A stretch of 43,231 bases of DNA from contig CAMIYN010000014.1 in NCBI GenBank assembly GCA_946403075.1, positions 1-43,231 on the forward strand, written 5' to 3'. Below are positions 17,389-26,204 of the stretch, one piece after another; position 1 is the stretch's first letter; each line of letters starts with the position of its first letter. The notes beneath the pieces were generated by a model. The model was not told where the DNA came from, did no database searches, and saw only the letters and a list, made by a program, of their open reading frames with translations. This DNA is from an uncultured Lachnospiraceae bacterium. GTDB taxonomy: Bacteria; Bacillota; Clostridia; Lachnospirales; Lachnospiraceae. A program made the position numbers and the translations under genes.

Positions 17389-18005
17389 TATTTTATACCT
17401 GCTAAATCTTTAAGTTTTTTTCTTGCATTATCATTTTTTTCTTTAAAACTATTTTCTAAATCTTTTGACTCTTCATATGATATTTTATTTTTCAACATTT
17501 CTTTTATCTTTTTAGTATTAATCACACTATATAACTCTTCTAATTTTAAATCATACTTTTTATATATTCTTTTTTTGTCATAGTCGTTTAAATCTTTTAT
17601 CTCATATGTAAAATTAGATAATAATTCATTAGAATTATCAACAAATTTATTAATTAAATTATCTATATTCTTAAATGACTCACTATGATTTGTATTTATA
17701 TTATTATCATATAAAACTTTTTGTTGCAACACACCACTTATCATTAACTGCCCTTCATTATTTAAATATAAATTATCATTTGTTAAATAATTTTTATATA
17801 TGTATCCTTTTTCATCAAACAAATAGCACTCACCAACCCCATCTCCATCTGAATCAACCCAATGCCAACCTGAAGTATAATAAGAGCCGTTGTCAAGAGC
17901 ATATTTCATCCCGATAGCATCATTTTCCCATTTGCCATTCGCAAGCAGCAAACTAACATTTAAAAATACTAATAATGTTATAATCAAAACTATACTTTTT
18001 TTCAT
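17388..18005 (-). CDS. Small secreted protein with one choline-binding-type repeat
   Basis: 205 residues. Signal peptide 1-22, then one module of the clostridial choline/cell-wall-binding type: GWHWVDSDGDGVGECYLFDE, a GYIYKN turn, LYLNNEGQLMISGVLQ. The rest (about 100-205) is Lys/Asn/Glu-rich and helical, without a recognisable catalytic domain. In related proteins these aromatic/Gly modules hold the protein to phosphocholine or wall polymer; whether this copy binds choline is inferred. GGAGG precedes the ATG, which overlaps the bioY stop (ATGA), and its own stop overlaps the hom start. It may be a structural or adaptor wall protein. Confidence 0.7.
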   Translation of the reverse strand: MKKSIVLIITLLVFLNVSLLLANGKWENDAIGMKYALDNGSYYTSGWHWVDSDGDGVGECYLFDEKGYIYKNYLTNDNLYLNNEGQLMISGVLQQKVLYDNNINTNHSESFKNIDNLINKFVDNSNELLSNFTYEIKDLNDYDKKRIYKKYDLKLEELYSVINTKKIKEMLKNKISYEESKDLENSFKEKNDNARKKLKDLAGIK

Positions 18006-18556
18006 TTTATTCCTCCAAAATCAAACTCACTTTTTTTAAGAATTCTATGTATTCTTTTACTAACTATGATGGCAAATATAATTTTTACATTATCTACCAA
18101 AACAAATGGAACTACACATACTCTTAAACTATTTATAAAACTATAGTGTGATAAAAAACTATAGTGCATAGTCCCTATTGTATATAAAATTATATTAGAT
18201 AAAATTAATACGAAATATTTATATAATATATTTTCAAACCTATCATACAAAACTGAAATAATAACACAAAAAGGAATATACCCAATAATAAATCCACCCG
18301 TCAAAGAAAATATTGTATTTAATCCAGCTCTCATATTAGAAAATACGGGGATACCTATAATGCCAAGTAATATATAAATAAGAGATACAAAAAAAATAAT
18401 TTTTAAATCAAATACAATTCCAATTATCATTAAAGCTAAGGTTGAAAAAGTTATTGGTATCACATTTATATTTATAGTGATATTTGACATTATACTTAAA
18501 ATTGCTACAAGTAATGCAATAAGAATAACTTCTTTAACACTCGATATATGTTTCAT
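18002..18556 (-). CDS. bioY: Biotin transporter S component (BioY family)
   Basis: 184 residues with about six membrane helices. The segment VIPITFSTLALMIIGIVFD, the helix pair LLGIIGIPVFSNMRAGLNTI and GGFIIGYIPF match the BioY substrate-binding subunit of ECF transporters, which works with a shared EcfT/EcfA1A2 module encoded elsewhere. A role in biotin uptake is inferred from family; other small ligands cannot be excluded. The gene begins 8 nt after the transglutaminase-like gene without a visible ribosome binding site, so it probably depends on coupling, and it overlaps the next gene by 4 nt. Confidence 0.8.
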   Translation of the reverse strand: MKHISSVKEVILIALLVAILSIMSNITININVIPITFSTLALMIIGIVFDLKIIFFVSLIYILLGIIGIPVFSNMRAGLNTIFSLTGGFIIGYIPFCVIISVLYDRFENILYKYFVLILSNIILYTIGTMHYSFLSHYSFINSLRVCVVPFVLVDNVKIIFAIIVSKRIHRILKKSEFDFGGIK

Positions 18557-18564
18557 ATAATAAT

Positions 18565-20232
18565 TTATTTTGCAAATTTTGTAAACTCAGGAATTAACCA
18601 TAAAGTTTTAAAACTTTTATTTGTGTTATAGCTACTATAAGTGTTCTCACCCATATCAACAACCCACCAATTATTGTATTTTGTATTTTTTGTGAGCCAA
18701 TTATTGTTTATAAAATTCATATCTGTATCTTTATTATAAGTTAAATATATTGTTTTATAATTTTTATCTATCATATCTACAATTACATCTTTTACCACTT
18801 GTTCATCATTAGTTGTTAAATAATTCAATCCATTAGTAAATTTAGCACCTATAGAATAAACTGGATTATTTGTATATTCTAAAGTGTATGAATTACTTTC
18901 AACTTTTTTAATACTTGGTTCAAATTCCATCATTAATTCATTTCTAAAACTATCTATATTAAAATCTTTATCAACTTTTCCTTTTAACATATAATACTCA
19001 ATAAGATTTTTACCATACAAAGTTGAATTACAAACCTTATCTACAACCCATTCGTGGTCAAATTTTAATTCTTCATCTGTCAAATTGATATATTTATTTC
19101 TCAAATTGCCAAATCCATAATTATTACTTGGCACAGGGTCTTCCCATGTCACATCAACATTATACCAATTATTATCAAGTTTAATTCGATTCCAAGCATG
19201 CGAACCACCATTTCCTTTGCCACTAACAATCTCTGATTCAATGTTTACTGCTTTACAAAGCACATTGAAAGCATCGGCATAGCCAGCACAAACTGAAGTC
19301 TTTTTTACAAGTGCACCATATGAAGTATAACTATCCACAGGAATTTTATTTTCCAAATAATTTTGGTAGTCATAGACATTGTTCTCAACTAAATACTGAA
19401 TAATCTGCATTTCTTTTTCAAAGTCAGTCATATCACTCTTAATATAATTATTTACAAATTGTTTAACAACTTCTTCTACTTGTTTAGTTTTTTCAGAATC
19501 AATTTTTAGATTTGTATAATCATAATTATTTTTTAAAGATAAATTTCCACTATCTTTTATAAATATTTTGCTCTGATTGGCATTAACTTTTATTAATTGA
19601 TCATCTGTCGCCCTTCTCTTACTTCTAATAACCCCACTATCTGCTGCACCAACTATACTTGATATATCTTTAACTATTGCTTGTGTCTCTATCTTATTTT
19701 CTTTTGTAGTTTCATTTTTTTTATTAAAATCCTCTAAAATTTCACCAGCCAACTTATTTCTTTCTTCTGCAATTTTCATAATAGTGTTTTCAGTTGGCTT
19801 ACTACTTAACTCATTTCCTGTCATTTCATTACCATTTTCATCAAAAATGATGCCATCTTCATCTGCCCTATATCCACTTATATAATCATCTCTTAATAAT
19901 TTCCCATCAGAGTCAAAATAATATCTATACCCATCTATATAGTGATAGCCTGTAACTCTTTTCCCAAAGTCGCTATATCCTGTATTAAAGAAATACATAT
20001 CTCCATCAATTTCAACCCAACCAAGTGCAAGATTTCCTTCTTTTGTTGCATAATATTGATTGCCATTTTCCTTAAACCAGCCTCTTTTTATCGCATTACT
20101 TATATATACTTTAAAATTCCCATACCCATCATATAGCCATATGGCAGCATAAGATTTTATATGACAAAAAAACATAACTATAAAAATACTAATAATTAAT
20201 CTAAAACTTAAATTTATACTATACTTTTTCAT
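18565..20232 (-). CDS. Secreted transglutaminase-like protein with choline-binding-type repeats
   Basis: 555 residues. Signal peptide 1-29 (cleavage after SYA), three or four choline/cell-wall-binding-type repeats at about 30-130 (GWFKENGNQYYATKEGNLAL, GWVEIDGDMYFFNTG, GYHYIDGYRYYFDSDGKL), a linker, then a transglutaminase-like domain with an intact Cys-His-Asp triad: C315 in VCAGYADAFN, H345 in SHAWNRI and D360 in VDVTWEDP. Such domains act as proteases or cross-linkers on extracellular proteins or peptides; the substrate is unknown. The C-terminal ~120 residues are unassigned. First gene of the operon leading to bioY, hom, lysC and asd. AGGGG ribosome binding site present. Confidence 0.85.
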   Translation of the reverse strand: MKKYSINLSFRLIISIFIVMFFCHIKSYAAIWLYDGYGNFKVYISNAIKRGWFKENGNQYYATKEGNLALGWVEIDGDMYFFNTGYSDFGKRVTGYHYIDGYRYYFDSDGKLLRDDYISGYRADEDGIIFDENGNEMTGNELSSKPTENTIMKIAEERNKLAGEILEDFNKKNETTKENKIETQAIVKDISSIVGAADSGVIRSKRRATDDQLIKVNANQSKIFIKDSGNLSLKNNYDYTNLKIDSEKTKQVEEVVKQFVNNYIKSDMTDFEKEMQIIQYLVENNVYDYQNYLENKIPVDSYTSYGALVKKTSVCAGYADAFNVLCKAVNIESEIVSGKGNGGSHAWNRIKLDNNWYNVDVTWEDPVPSNNYGFGNLRNKYINLTDEELKFDHEWVVDKVCNSTLYGKNLIEYYMLKGKVDKDFNIDSFRNELMMEFEPSIKKVESNSYTLEYTNNPVYSIGAKFTNGLNYLTTNDEQVVKDVIVDMIDKNYKTIYLTYNKDTDMNFINNNWLTKNTKYNNWWVVDMGENTYSSYNTNKSFKTLWLIPEFTKFAK

Positions 20233-20259
20233 AAATTGCCCCTAAAAAATATTTTTTAA

Positions 20260-20265
20260 ATTATA
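20260..20265 (-). promoter_or_regulatory. -10 box of the transglutaminase/bioY/hom/lysC/asd operon
   Basis: TATAAT on the minus strand, with a weak TGGATT -35 candidate 17 bp upstream. The predicted leader is about 20 nt, too short for a riboswitch or T-box, so amino-acid control through a 5' leader is unlikely. Confidence 0.5.
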
Positions 20266-20336
20266 TCATAACTATGTTAAAAAATCCATAAATTTGATTT
20301 TCTTATATATGCCCACATAATGTCAACAATATGTAA

Positions 20337-20364
20337 TTGTTTTGATTAGTGTTTTTGGTAAAAT
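20337..20364 (+). promoter_or_regulatory. Promoter of comF, leaderless-type
   Basis: TTGTTT (20337-20342), 16-bp spacer, TAAAAT (20359-20364) in the context TTGGTAAAAT, closely like the PBP promoter. The ATG at 20371 follows after 6 nt with no Shine-Dalgarno sequence. Confidence 0.6.
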
Positions 20365-20370
20365 TAATAT

Positions 20371-21228
20371 ATGAATATAAAAAGAATATTTAATAATTTG
20401 TTAAACCTTATATTTAAAAATATGGAACAAGAATCTCATCCCCTACGATTTAACTCACCACTACCATTTAATTCTTTTAAACAGATATTGAGTAATTTAT
20501 TGAAATTTGTATTTCCAAAGAGATGTATAATTTGTGATACAATTTTACCTTTTGGGAAAGGGATTAATTATGAATACTTATGCAAAAAATGCATTAAATC
20601 AATACACTTCATAACAGAACCTTATTGCAAAAAATGTGGTGCAAAAATTAATGACATTGATTCTGCATACTGTGATAGATGTAAAAGTCAATATTCAAAA
20701 ACTAAAAGCAATTATTCTTTTGGATTTGGACTATGTAGATATACAAATAACATCAAAAACTCTCTCCATAAAATCAAATATGATGGTAGATATGAATATT
20801 TAGAGTTTTATGGCAAATTAATTGCAAATATTTATTATAAAAAAATCAAAAAACTAAATATCGATGCATTTATTCCAGTTCCTATACATAGAGAAAGATT
20901 ACTATCAAGAAATTATAATCAAGCGGAAGTACTTGCAATGCACATTTGTAATCATTTGAAAAATTATAATATAGATATAGAAGTTGATAATGAGTATATT
21001 ATTAGAACAAAATCTACTAAAAAATTAAACAAATTAAGTAATACAGAGCGAAAAAATGAATTAACAAATGCATTTACTATAAAAAAACATCCCCAATATA
21101 AAAATGTATGTATCGTAGACGACATTTATACAACTGGTTCTACTATTGAAAATCTAAGCGGTCTGATAAAAAAAGATAATGTATCAAACATTTATTTTTT
21201 GGTTATTGCAGTGGTAGATAATATATAA
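20371..21228 (+). CDS. comF: ComF family phosphoribosyltransferase-like protein
   Basis: 285 residues. Eight cysteines in four CxxC pairs (52/55, 71/74, 86/89, 101/104) form zinc-ribbon-like sites, followed by a type I phosphoribosyltransferase fold with a PRPP-binding CIVDDIYTTGSTI motif (D250-D251) and the ComF hallmark PVPIHRERLLSRNYNQAE. In naturally competent bacteria ComF helps bring single-stranded DNA into the cytoplasm; its biochemical role is unsettled and many non-competent species carry it. The first ~45 residues are longer than in typical ComF, which usually starts close to the FVFPKRCIIC segment. The start at 20371 rests on the promoter placement; an internal Met18 is a possible alternative. 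Confidence 0.88.
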   Translation: MNIKRIFNNLLNLIFKNMEQESHPLRFNSPLPFNSFKQILSNLLKFVFPKRCIICDTILPFGKGINYEYLCKKCIKSIHFITEPYCKKCGAKINDIDSAYCDRCKSQYSKTKSNYSFGFGLCRYTNNIKNSLHKIKYDGRYEYLEFYGKLIANIYYKKIKKLNIDAFIPVPIHRERLLSRNYNQAEVLAMHICNHLKNYNIDIEVDNEYIIRTKSTKKLNKLSNTERKNELTNAFTIKKHPQYKNVCIVDDIYTTGSTIENLSGLIKKDNVSNIYFLVIAVVDNI

Positions 21229-21229
21229 T

Positions 21230-21272
21230 AGAATCTCTAAAAATCCTATGAGTTATCTAAGATTTCCTATTA
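21230..21272 (-). repeat. Dispersed ~43-bp intergenic repeat, inverted copy
   Basis: AATCTCTAAAAATCCTATG ... GATTTCCTATT just after the comF stop. Its reverse complement aligns with 31176-31218 and 5901-5942. Similarity to the copy near 31176 may extend further through a TTTTCAAAAT-containing flank. Confidence 0.4.
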
Positions 21273-21402
21273 AATATACATTATTCCATATTTTCAAAAT
21301 TAAATTTTAAAAATTTATTTATTTAAAATTACTATAAATTTAATATTAATTAACTAGGGTAAAATATTTGTAGGTTTTATAGAATTTTATTATAATCTAT
21401 GA

Positions 21403-21408
21403 TATAAT
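21403..21408 (+). promoter_or_regulatory. -10 box of the HD hydrolase operon, leaderless-type
   Basis: TATAAT followed by 6 nt and the ATG at 21415, with no ribosome binding site. The -35 is weak (AGAATT at 21381-21386, 16-bp spacer). This would be the start of the transcript for HD hydrolase, CmpB-like protein, ABC genes, acyltransferase and gap. Confidence 0.5.
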
Positions 21409-21414
21409 CATTAT

Positions 21415-21873
21415 ATGTATTCAATAAATGACATTGACTCTAAATATATTGATTCTTATTTAAAAGAAATTTTAAACAATAAGAATTTTTTATTAATTAA
21501 AAATTTTACACATCATGGAAAAGTCAGTACTTATGACCACTGTATACATGTAGCTGCTATGAGTTTAAAAATAAATAATTTTTTTAACCTAAATTCAAGA
21601 ATTGATGTTTTATTAAAAGCATCAGTTCTACATGATTTCATACTATATGATTGGCATAATAACAATTCAAAAAAATTACACGGTTTTACACATGCAAAAG
21701 AAGCAGCCACTAATGCAAAAATGAATTTTAATGTAAATCAAGATATTCTACAAATTATTGAATCACATATGTGGCCTTTGAATATAACAAAAATCCCGAA
21801 GTCAAAAGAAGCAATTATTGTTTGTATTGCTGACAAATATTGTGCACTTTTAGAAACTTTATTTTTGAGGTAA
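21415..21873 (+). CDS. HD-domain phosphohydrolase-like protein
   Basis: 152 residues. HD-superfamily metal-binding pattern: H33-H34, H42 in TYDHCIHVA, H73-D74 in SVLHDFILYDWH, H89 and H93 in LHGFTHAKEA, and H118 in ESHMWPLN. The HGF-H and HMWPLN features mark a clostridial subfamily of small HD proteins of unknown substrate, often found next to CmpB-like membrane proteins, as here (2 nt apart). Nucleotide or phosphate-ester hydrolysis is inferred from the superfamily only. The start lies 6 nt after a -10 box and has no ribosome binding site. Confidence 0.8.
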   Translation: MYSINDIDSKYIDSYLKEILNNKNFLLIKNFTHHGKVSTYDHCIHVAAMSLKINNFFNLNSRIDVLLKASVLHDFILYDWHNNNSKKLHGFTHAKEAATNAKMNFNVNQDILQIIESHMWPLNITKIPKSKEAIIVCIADKYCALLETLFLR

Positions 21874-21875
21874 GT

Positions 21876-22610
21876 ATGTATTTAAATAAATTATTTTTAT
21901 GCTTTTTGACATATAGCCTTTTAGGTTGGATTTATGAGACAATCTTTTGTATAGTGAAAACAGGAAATTGGGAAAATAGAGGATTTTTGTATGGTCCAGT
22001 TTGCCCCATATATGGGGTTGGAGCAACAATACTTTATTTTTTAACTAAATCTAATATTTATTCTAATCTTGAAATTTTTTTTATTTCCTTTTTTGGAAGT
22101 CTAGTTCTCGAATATTTTACTTCACTATTACTTGAAATACTTTTTCATGCAGTATGGTGGGACTATACTAATGTGCCATTAAATATAAGTGGTAGAACAA
22201 GTATAATAACAAGTATAGGATTTGGATTTGGTGGCATTATTATTACAAATAAAATAATTCCTTTTGTAGAAACAAATATAAATAGTATAAATTTTTTAAC
22301 TGCCGAAATTTTAGCTTATTTATTTTTGATACTTTTTACAGTTGATATGACAATGACTATTACTGCTCTCACAAATTTTAGATTAATTATTGAAAAAGCA
22401 GATAAGTCAATAAATAAGCATATGATGAGTATTATATCTAATTTTCACACCAAAACTAATTCTGCAAAAGAAAAAATATTAAAATTATCTTTAAAATTTC
22501 CAAAGGAAAACATTTTTTTCAAATTTGCTCTTACAAGAGTTAAAGAATTTAGACCACCAAATTCTATAAAGCATAAATTTGATTTATTTATAAAACATTT
22601 AAAAAAATAA
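21876..22610 (+). CDS. CmpB-like integral membrane protein (putative ABC-transporter type IV family)
   Basis: 244 residues, five or six membrane helices, with the family signature LGWIYETIFCIVKTGNWENR followed by GFLYGPVCPIYGVGA (PF06541-type). Members are annotated as putative ABC permeases but their transport role is not established. The ATG at 21876 follows GAGG and the HD-gene stop by 2 nt; an in-frame upstream ATG at 21840 lies inside the HD gene and is not preferred. The C-terminal ~60 residues are basic and probably cytoplasmic. The tight link to the HD protein suggests a joint function. Confidence 0.75.
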   Translation: MYLNKLFLCFLTYSLLGWIYETIFCIVKTGNWENRGFLYGPVCPIYGVGATILYFLTKSNIYSNLEIFFISFFGSLVLEYFTSLLLEILFHAVWWDYTNVPLNISGRTSIITSIGFGFGGIIITNKIIPFVETNINSINFLTAEILAYLFLILFTVDMTMTITALTNFRLIIEKADKSINKHMMSIISNFHTKTNSAKEKILKLSLKFPKENIFFKFALTRVKEFRPPNSIKHKFDLFIKHLKK

Positions 22611-22622
22611 ATAGAGGTTAAA

Positions 22623-23285
22623 GTGCAATCTGAAACTATAAAACTAATTATTGATTCATTTCCAAAAATTTTATTATCAGGAATAGCAACTACTATTCCT
22701 CTAACAATAATATCATTTTTATTTGCCTTAATCATAGGAATAATAATCGCACTAATGCAATTTTCAAATAATAATTTTTTGAAAGGTATTGCGAGATTTT
22801 ATGTATGGATAATAAGGGGCACTCCTATTCTCGTTCAATTGTTTATAGTTTTTTATGGTCTCCCAAGAATAGGTATATTAATTGACCCATTCCCATCTGC
22901 AGTTTTGGTATTTTCACTAAACGAGGGTGCGTACTCCTCTGAAACAATTAGGGCATCACTCCAAGCCATCCCAAAGGGACAATTAGAAGCAGCATATTGT
23001 ATAGGTATGACTTTTCCACAAGCAATTTGTAGAATCATCTTGCCACAGGCAATAAGGATTGCTTTTCCGCCACTATCAAACTCGATAATCTCAATGGTAA
23101 AAGATACTTCACTTGTATCAAATATTACTGTCGCAGAAATGCTAATGATGACACAAAGGATTATTTCAGTTACTTATGAACCATTTATATTATATTTGGA
23201 AGTTGGATTTATTTATCTTATATTTTCTACACTTCTTACATTTTTACAATCAAAATTGGAAAAGGCATTTCCAATTTATAAATAA
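22623..23285 (+). CDS. Amino-acid ABC transporter permease
   Basis: 220 residues, His/Glu/Gln/Arg-type permease (HisM family) with about five helices and the EAA loop GQLEAAYCIGMTFPQAICRI that docks the ATPase. The GTG at 22623 is preceded by AGAGGT. It forms a two-gene importer with the ATPase 46 nt downstream. No substrate-binding protein is encoded in the cluster or elsewhere in this window, so the importer must use one encoded elsewhere. Substrate is predicted as a polar amino acid or cystine; sequence alone does not decide. Confidence 0.9.
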   Translation: MQSETIKLIIDSFPKILLSGIATTIPLTIISFLFALIIGIIIALMQFSNNNFLKGIARFYVWIIRGTPILVQLFIVFYGLPRIGILIDPFPSAVLVFSLNEGAYSSETIRASLQAIPKGQLEAAYCIGMTFPQAICRIILPQAIRIAFPPLSNSIISMVKDTSLVSNITVAEMLMMTQRIISVTYEPFILYLEVGFIYLIFSTLLTFLQSKLEKAFPIYK

Positions 23286-23331
23286 AAAAATATAGTTTTT
23301 AGAATTTTTTTATAAATAATGAGAGGTATTG

Positions 23332-24075
23332 ATGTTAACAGTTAAATCTTTAAATAAAAAAATTAATTCACAAAATATTTTAAATGATATTAATATTCAC
23401 ATAAACAAAAGTGAAGTTGTATCAATTATAGGTAAGAGTGGTGCAGGAAAGACAACTATTCTTAGGATTATTGATATGCTTGATAAAGCAGATAGTGGAA
23501 TTATGACTTTTAATGACAAAACTTATAATCTACAAAACCTAACAATGAAAGAAATTTTAAAAATCAGACAAAATATTGGATTTGTTTTTCAAGATTTTAA
23601 TTTGTTCTTAAATAAAACTGCTATTGAAAATGTTATGGAAGGACTAATAGTAGTAAAAAAAATGAACAAAAATGAAGCATTTGAGATTGCAAAAAGTTGT
23701 TTGAATAGAGTAGAATTAAATGACAAATATAATTCATATCCTTTTGAATTATCTGGGGGTCAAAAACAACGAGTAGGAATAGCGAGAGCTATAGCACTAT
23801 CTCCATCAATTATACTATTTGATGAGCCAACAAGTGCACTTGACCCTGAGTTAGTAGATGAGGTTTTAGATGTCATCAAAAATTTAAAAAACTCTGGGAT
23901 GACTATGATTATCGTATCTCACGAATTACATTTTGTGAAAAATATTTCAAATAGAATCTATTTTATGGAAAACGGCTCTATCATAGAAGAAGGGGAAACA
24001 GACAAAATATTTAATAATCCAAGCAATGAACGAACAAAAGAATTTATAATACATTCGATGAAAAATTATGAATAA
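23332..24075 (+). CDS. Amino-acid ABC transporter ATP-binding protein (GlnQ-type)
   Basis: 247 residues. Walker A GKSGAGKTT (34-42), Q-loop in FVFQDFNLFLNKTA, signature LSGGQKQRVGIARAIA, Walker B IILFDEPTSALDPE and switch His in IIVSHELHFVK: a complete polar-amino-acid uptake ATPase. The ATG at 23332 is preferred because AGAGGT lies 5-6 nt upstream; a TTG one codon earlier is possible. Its 3' end overlaps the acyltransferase gene by 8 nt. Confidence 0.93.
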   Translation: MLTVKSLNKKINSQNILNDINIHINKSEVVSIIGKSGAGKTTILRIIDMLDKADSGIMTFNDKTYNLQNLTMKEILKIRQNIGFVFQDFNLFLNKTAIENVMEGLIVVKKMNKNEAFEIAKSCLNRVELNDKYNSYPFELSGGQKQRVGIARAIALSPSIILFDEPTSALDPELVDEVLDVIKNLKNSGMTMIIVSHELHFVKNISNRIYFMENGSIIEEGETDKIFNNPSNERTKEFIIHSMKNYE

Positions 24076-25105
24076 TAAAAAAATATTAACTGAAAATCAT
24101 ATATATTTTTTAGATTACCTAAGAGTTATATCTTGTTTTGCGATAGTTATACTTCACACACAAAATATATTTTTAGTCGACAATTTGGGATATATGGAGG
24201 AATTTGCCCCCACAAAAATATACTTATTAAAAACTTCTCTGCAATGGGCAGTTCCTATATTTTTAATGATAACTGGGTATATTTTTTTGGGGCTTAGAAA
24301 TAATTTAAATTATAAAAACTTATCAAAATATATAATTAAATTTTTATTAATTATCATTTTTGTAAACACAATATTTAATTTGATTGAAAACTACTACTAT
24401 ATGAAAATCTTAAATATTGATGCCATAATACTTGCATTTAAAAATATGATTTCTGGCAAAAGTTTTGACCATATGTGGTATATACATCACATACTTGCAA
24501 TTTATTTAATTTTACCAGTTATCAGACCTTTTTTTGACAAAGATATAAAAGATTTATATATATTTATACTAATTAGTTTTATTGTTATTTTTGTAATTAG
24601 TTTTTTTAATCAACTCACAAATTCAAATATTTTTACTATTTATAAATTTGACTATATGGTTTTTTATGTATGTCTCGGTGGGTTATTATATAAAATTAAT
24701 TTTACAAAAATTAAAAATTCTATCTTGATTATAATATTACTGATTTGTTTTTTAATAAATATTTTTACTTATCTTATTTTTAACACATCAATTACTAGTT
24801 ATTCAAATCAACTTTTTGCAGCAATTGAGAGCACACTTATTTTTATAATTGCAAAAAACTTCAATTTAAATAAAAATAATTTCATTAATTACTTATCAAA
24901 ATACACTTTATCAATCTATATATTTCATGTATTTTTTGGACATTTAATAACTAAAGTTTTTTATATTTATCCTTTAAATTATGGCACCTTTATTCCTATA
25001 TTTATTTTTTCAATTATAATTTTTTTTATAAGTTTTTTATTTTCTTTTTCAATAATATTTATAAAAAAATTAATAATAAAATTTTATTTTAAAAGGAGGA
25101 AATAA
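24068..25105 (+). CDS. Membrane acyltransferase (acyltransferase 3 family)
   Basis: 345 residues with about ten membrane helices. The opening [20 protein letters not shown] carries the conserved Arg-His pattern of the Acyl_transf_3/OafA/WecH family, and [14 protein letters not shown] and [15 protein letters not shown] also fit. Members O-acetylate surface sugars or peptidoglycan. The target here is unknown; glycan enzymes lie elsewhere in the window (GtrII, glf). The gene is embedded between the ABC ATPase (8-nt overlap) and gap (1-nt overlap), and its last codons supply the AGGAGG site for gap. Confidence 0.82.
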   Translation: MNNKKILTENHIYFLDYLRVISCFAIVILHTQNIFLVDNLGYMEEFAPTKIYLLKTSLQWAVPIFLMITGYIFLGLRNNLNYKNLSKYIIKFLLIIIFVNTIFNLIENYYYMKILNIDAIILAFKNMISGKSFDHMWYIHHILAIYLILPVIRPFFDKDIKDLYIFILISFIVIFVISFFNQLTNSNIFTIYKFDYMVFYVCLGGLLYKINFTKIKNSILIIILLICFLINIFTYLIFNTSITSYSNQLFAAIESTLIFIIAKNFNLNKNNFINYLSKYTLSIYIFHVFFGHLITKVFYIYPLNYGTFIPIFIFSIIIFFISFLFSFSIIFIKKLIIKFYFKRRK

Positions 25106-26124
25106 TGAGTATTAAAGTAGCAATTAATGGTTTTGGAAGGATAGGTAGATTATGTTTTAGACAAATGATTGATGACAATAATTTTGATGTAGTCGCCATA
25201 AATGATTTAGGAGACATAAAAATGCTTATGCATCTCTTAAAGTATGACTCAACACAGGGGAGTTTTAAATATCGTGATAAGATATCAGTTGAAAATGACA
25301 ATATTATAGTCAACAATAAAAAAATTAAATTTTTACAAATACCTGATGCAAATAATCTACCTTGGAAAGATTTAGGAGTAGATATAGTTCTTGAGTGCAC
25401 AGGATTTTACACTTCAAAAGACAAATCAATGGCTCATATAAATGCAGGTGCAAAAAAAGTCGTAATCAGTGCTCCTGCAGGTAATGATTTAAAAACTATT
25501 GTGTATAATGTTAATCACCAAACATTAACAAAAGATGACCAAATACTTTCAGCAGCATCTTGCACTACCAACTGCCTTGCACCTATGGCAAAGGCACTAA
25601 ATGACTGCTATGAAATTCAGTCTGGAATTATGTGCACAATTCATGCATATACAGGGGATCAAATGATACTTGATGGACCACATAGAAAAGGGGATTTGAG
25701 AAGAGCAAGATCTGCTGCTATAAATATTGTTCCAAACTCTACAGGAGCTGCTAAAGCGATCGGTCTTGTAATCCCTGAATTAAATGGTAAATTAATAGGT
25801 TCTGCACAAAGAGTCCCAACTCCTACTGGTTCTACAACTCTATTATTTGCAGTAGTTAAGGGAAATGATGTGACAAAAGAAAATATTAATAAAGTGATGA
25901 AAAATGCAGCAAATGAATCATTTGGATATACCGAAGATGAAATCGTGTCAAGTGATGTAATAGGTATGAGTTATGGTTCACTCTTTGATGCAACACAAAC
26001 TATGGTAAATAAAATTGCAGATAATCTATATGAAGTGCAGGTTGTCTCATGGTATGACAATGAAAATTCCTATGCGACACAGATGGTTAGAACAATTAAA
26101 TATTTTGCTTCATTAATAAAATAA
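25105..26124 (+). CDS. gap: Glyceraldehyde-3-phosphate dehydrogenase
   Basis: Glycolytic oxidation of glyceraldehyde 3-phosphate to 1,3-bisphosphoglycerate with NAD. 339 residues, complete: Rossmann motif [12 protein letters not shown], catalytic [10 protein letters not shown] with C153, HAYTGDQ, and the C-terminal [15 protein letters not shown]. The first base of the ATG is the last base of the acyltransferase stop, with AGGAGG directly upstream, so it is cotranscribed and coupled. Placing a housekeeping glycolytic gene at the end of this transporter/acyltransferase operon is unusual; gap is more often found with pgk or tpi. A strong terminator follows. Confidence 0.97.
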   Translation: MSIKVAINGFGRIGRLCFRQMIDDNNFDVVAINDLGDIKMLMHLLKYDSTQGSFKYRDKISVENDNIIVNNKKIKFLQIPDANNLPWKDLGVDIVLECTGFYTSKDKSMAHINAGAKKVVISAPAGNDLKTIVYNVNHQTLTKDDQILSAASCTTNCLAPMAKALNDCYEIQSGIMCTIHAYTGDQMILDGPHRKGDLRRARSAAINIVPNSTGAAKAIGLVIPELNGKLIGSAQRVPTPTGSTTLLFAVVKGNDVTKENINKVMKNAANESFGYTEDEIVSSDVIGMSYGSLFDATQTMVNKIADNLYEVQVVSWYDNENSYATQMVRTIKYFASLIK

Positions 26125-26130
26125 AAATTA

Positions 26131-26184
26131 AAATCCCACCAATATATTCTTTTTAAAAACGAATATTTACTGGTGGGATTTTTT
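26131..26184. terminator. Bidirectional terminator between gap and yajC
   Basis: AATCCCACCA pairs with TGGTGGGATT, with a second inner stem of AT-rich arms, followed by a T run on the plus strand and a matching A run before the stem. It serves gap (plus) and, convergently, yajC (minus). Confidence 0.85.
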
Positions 26185-26204
26185 ATGATAATACCAAGAA
26201 AAAT

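Noticed and set aside
20233-20370. Lysine riboswitch or T-box in front of the operon containing hom, lysC and asd.
   Set aside because: The gap is 138 bp and shared with the divergent comF promoter; no conserved T-box or riboswitch sequence is present.
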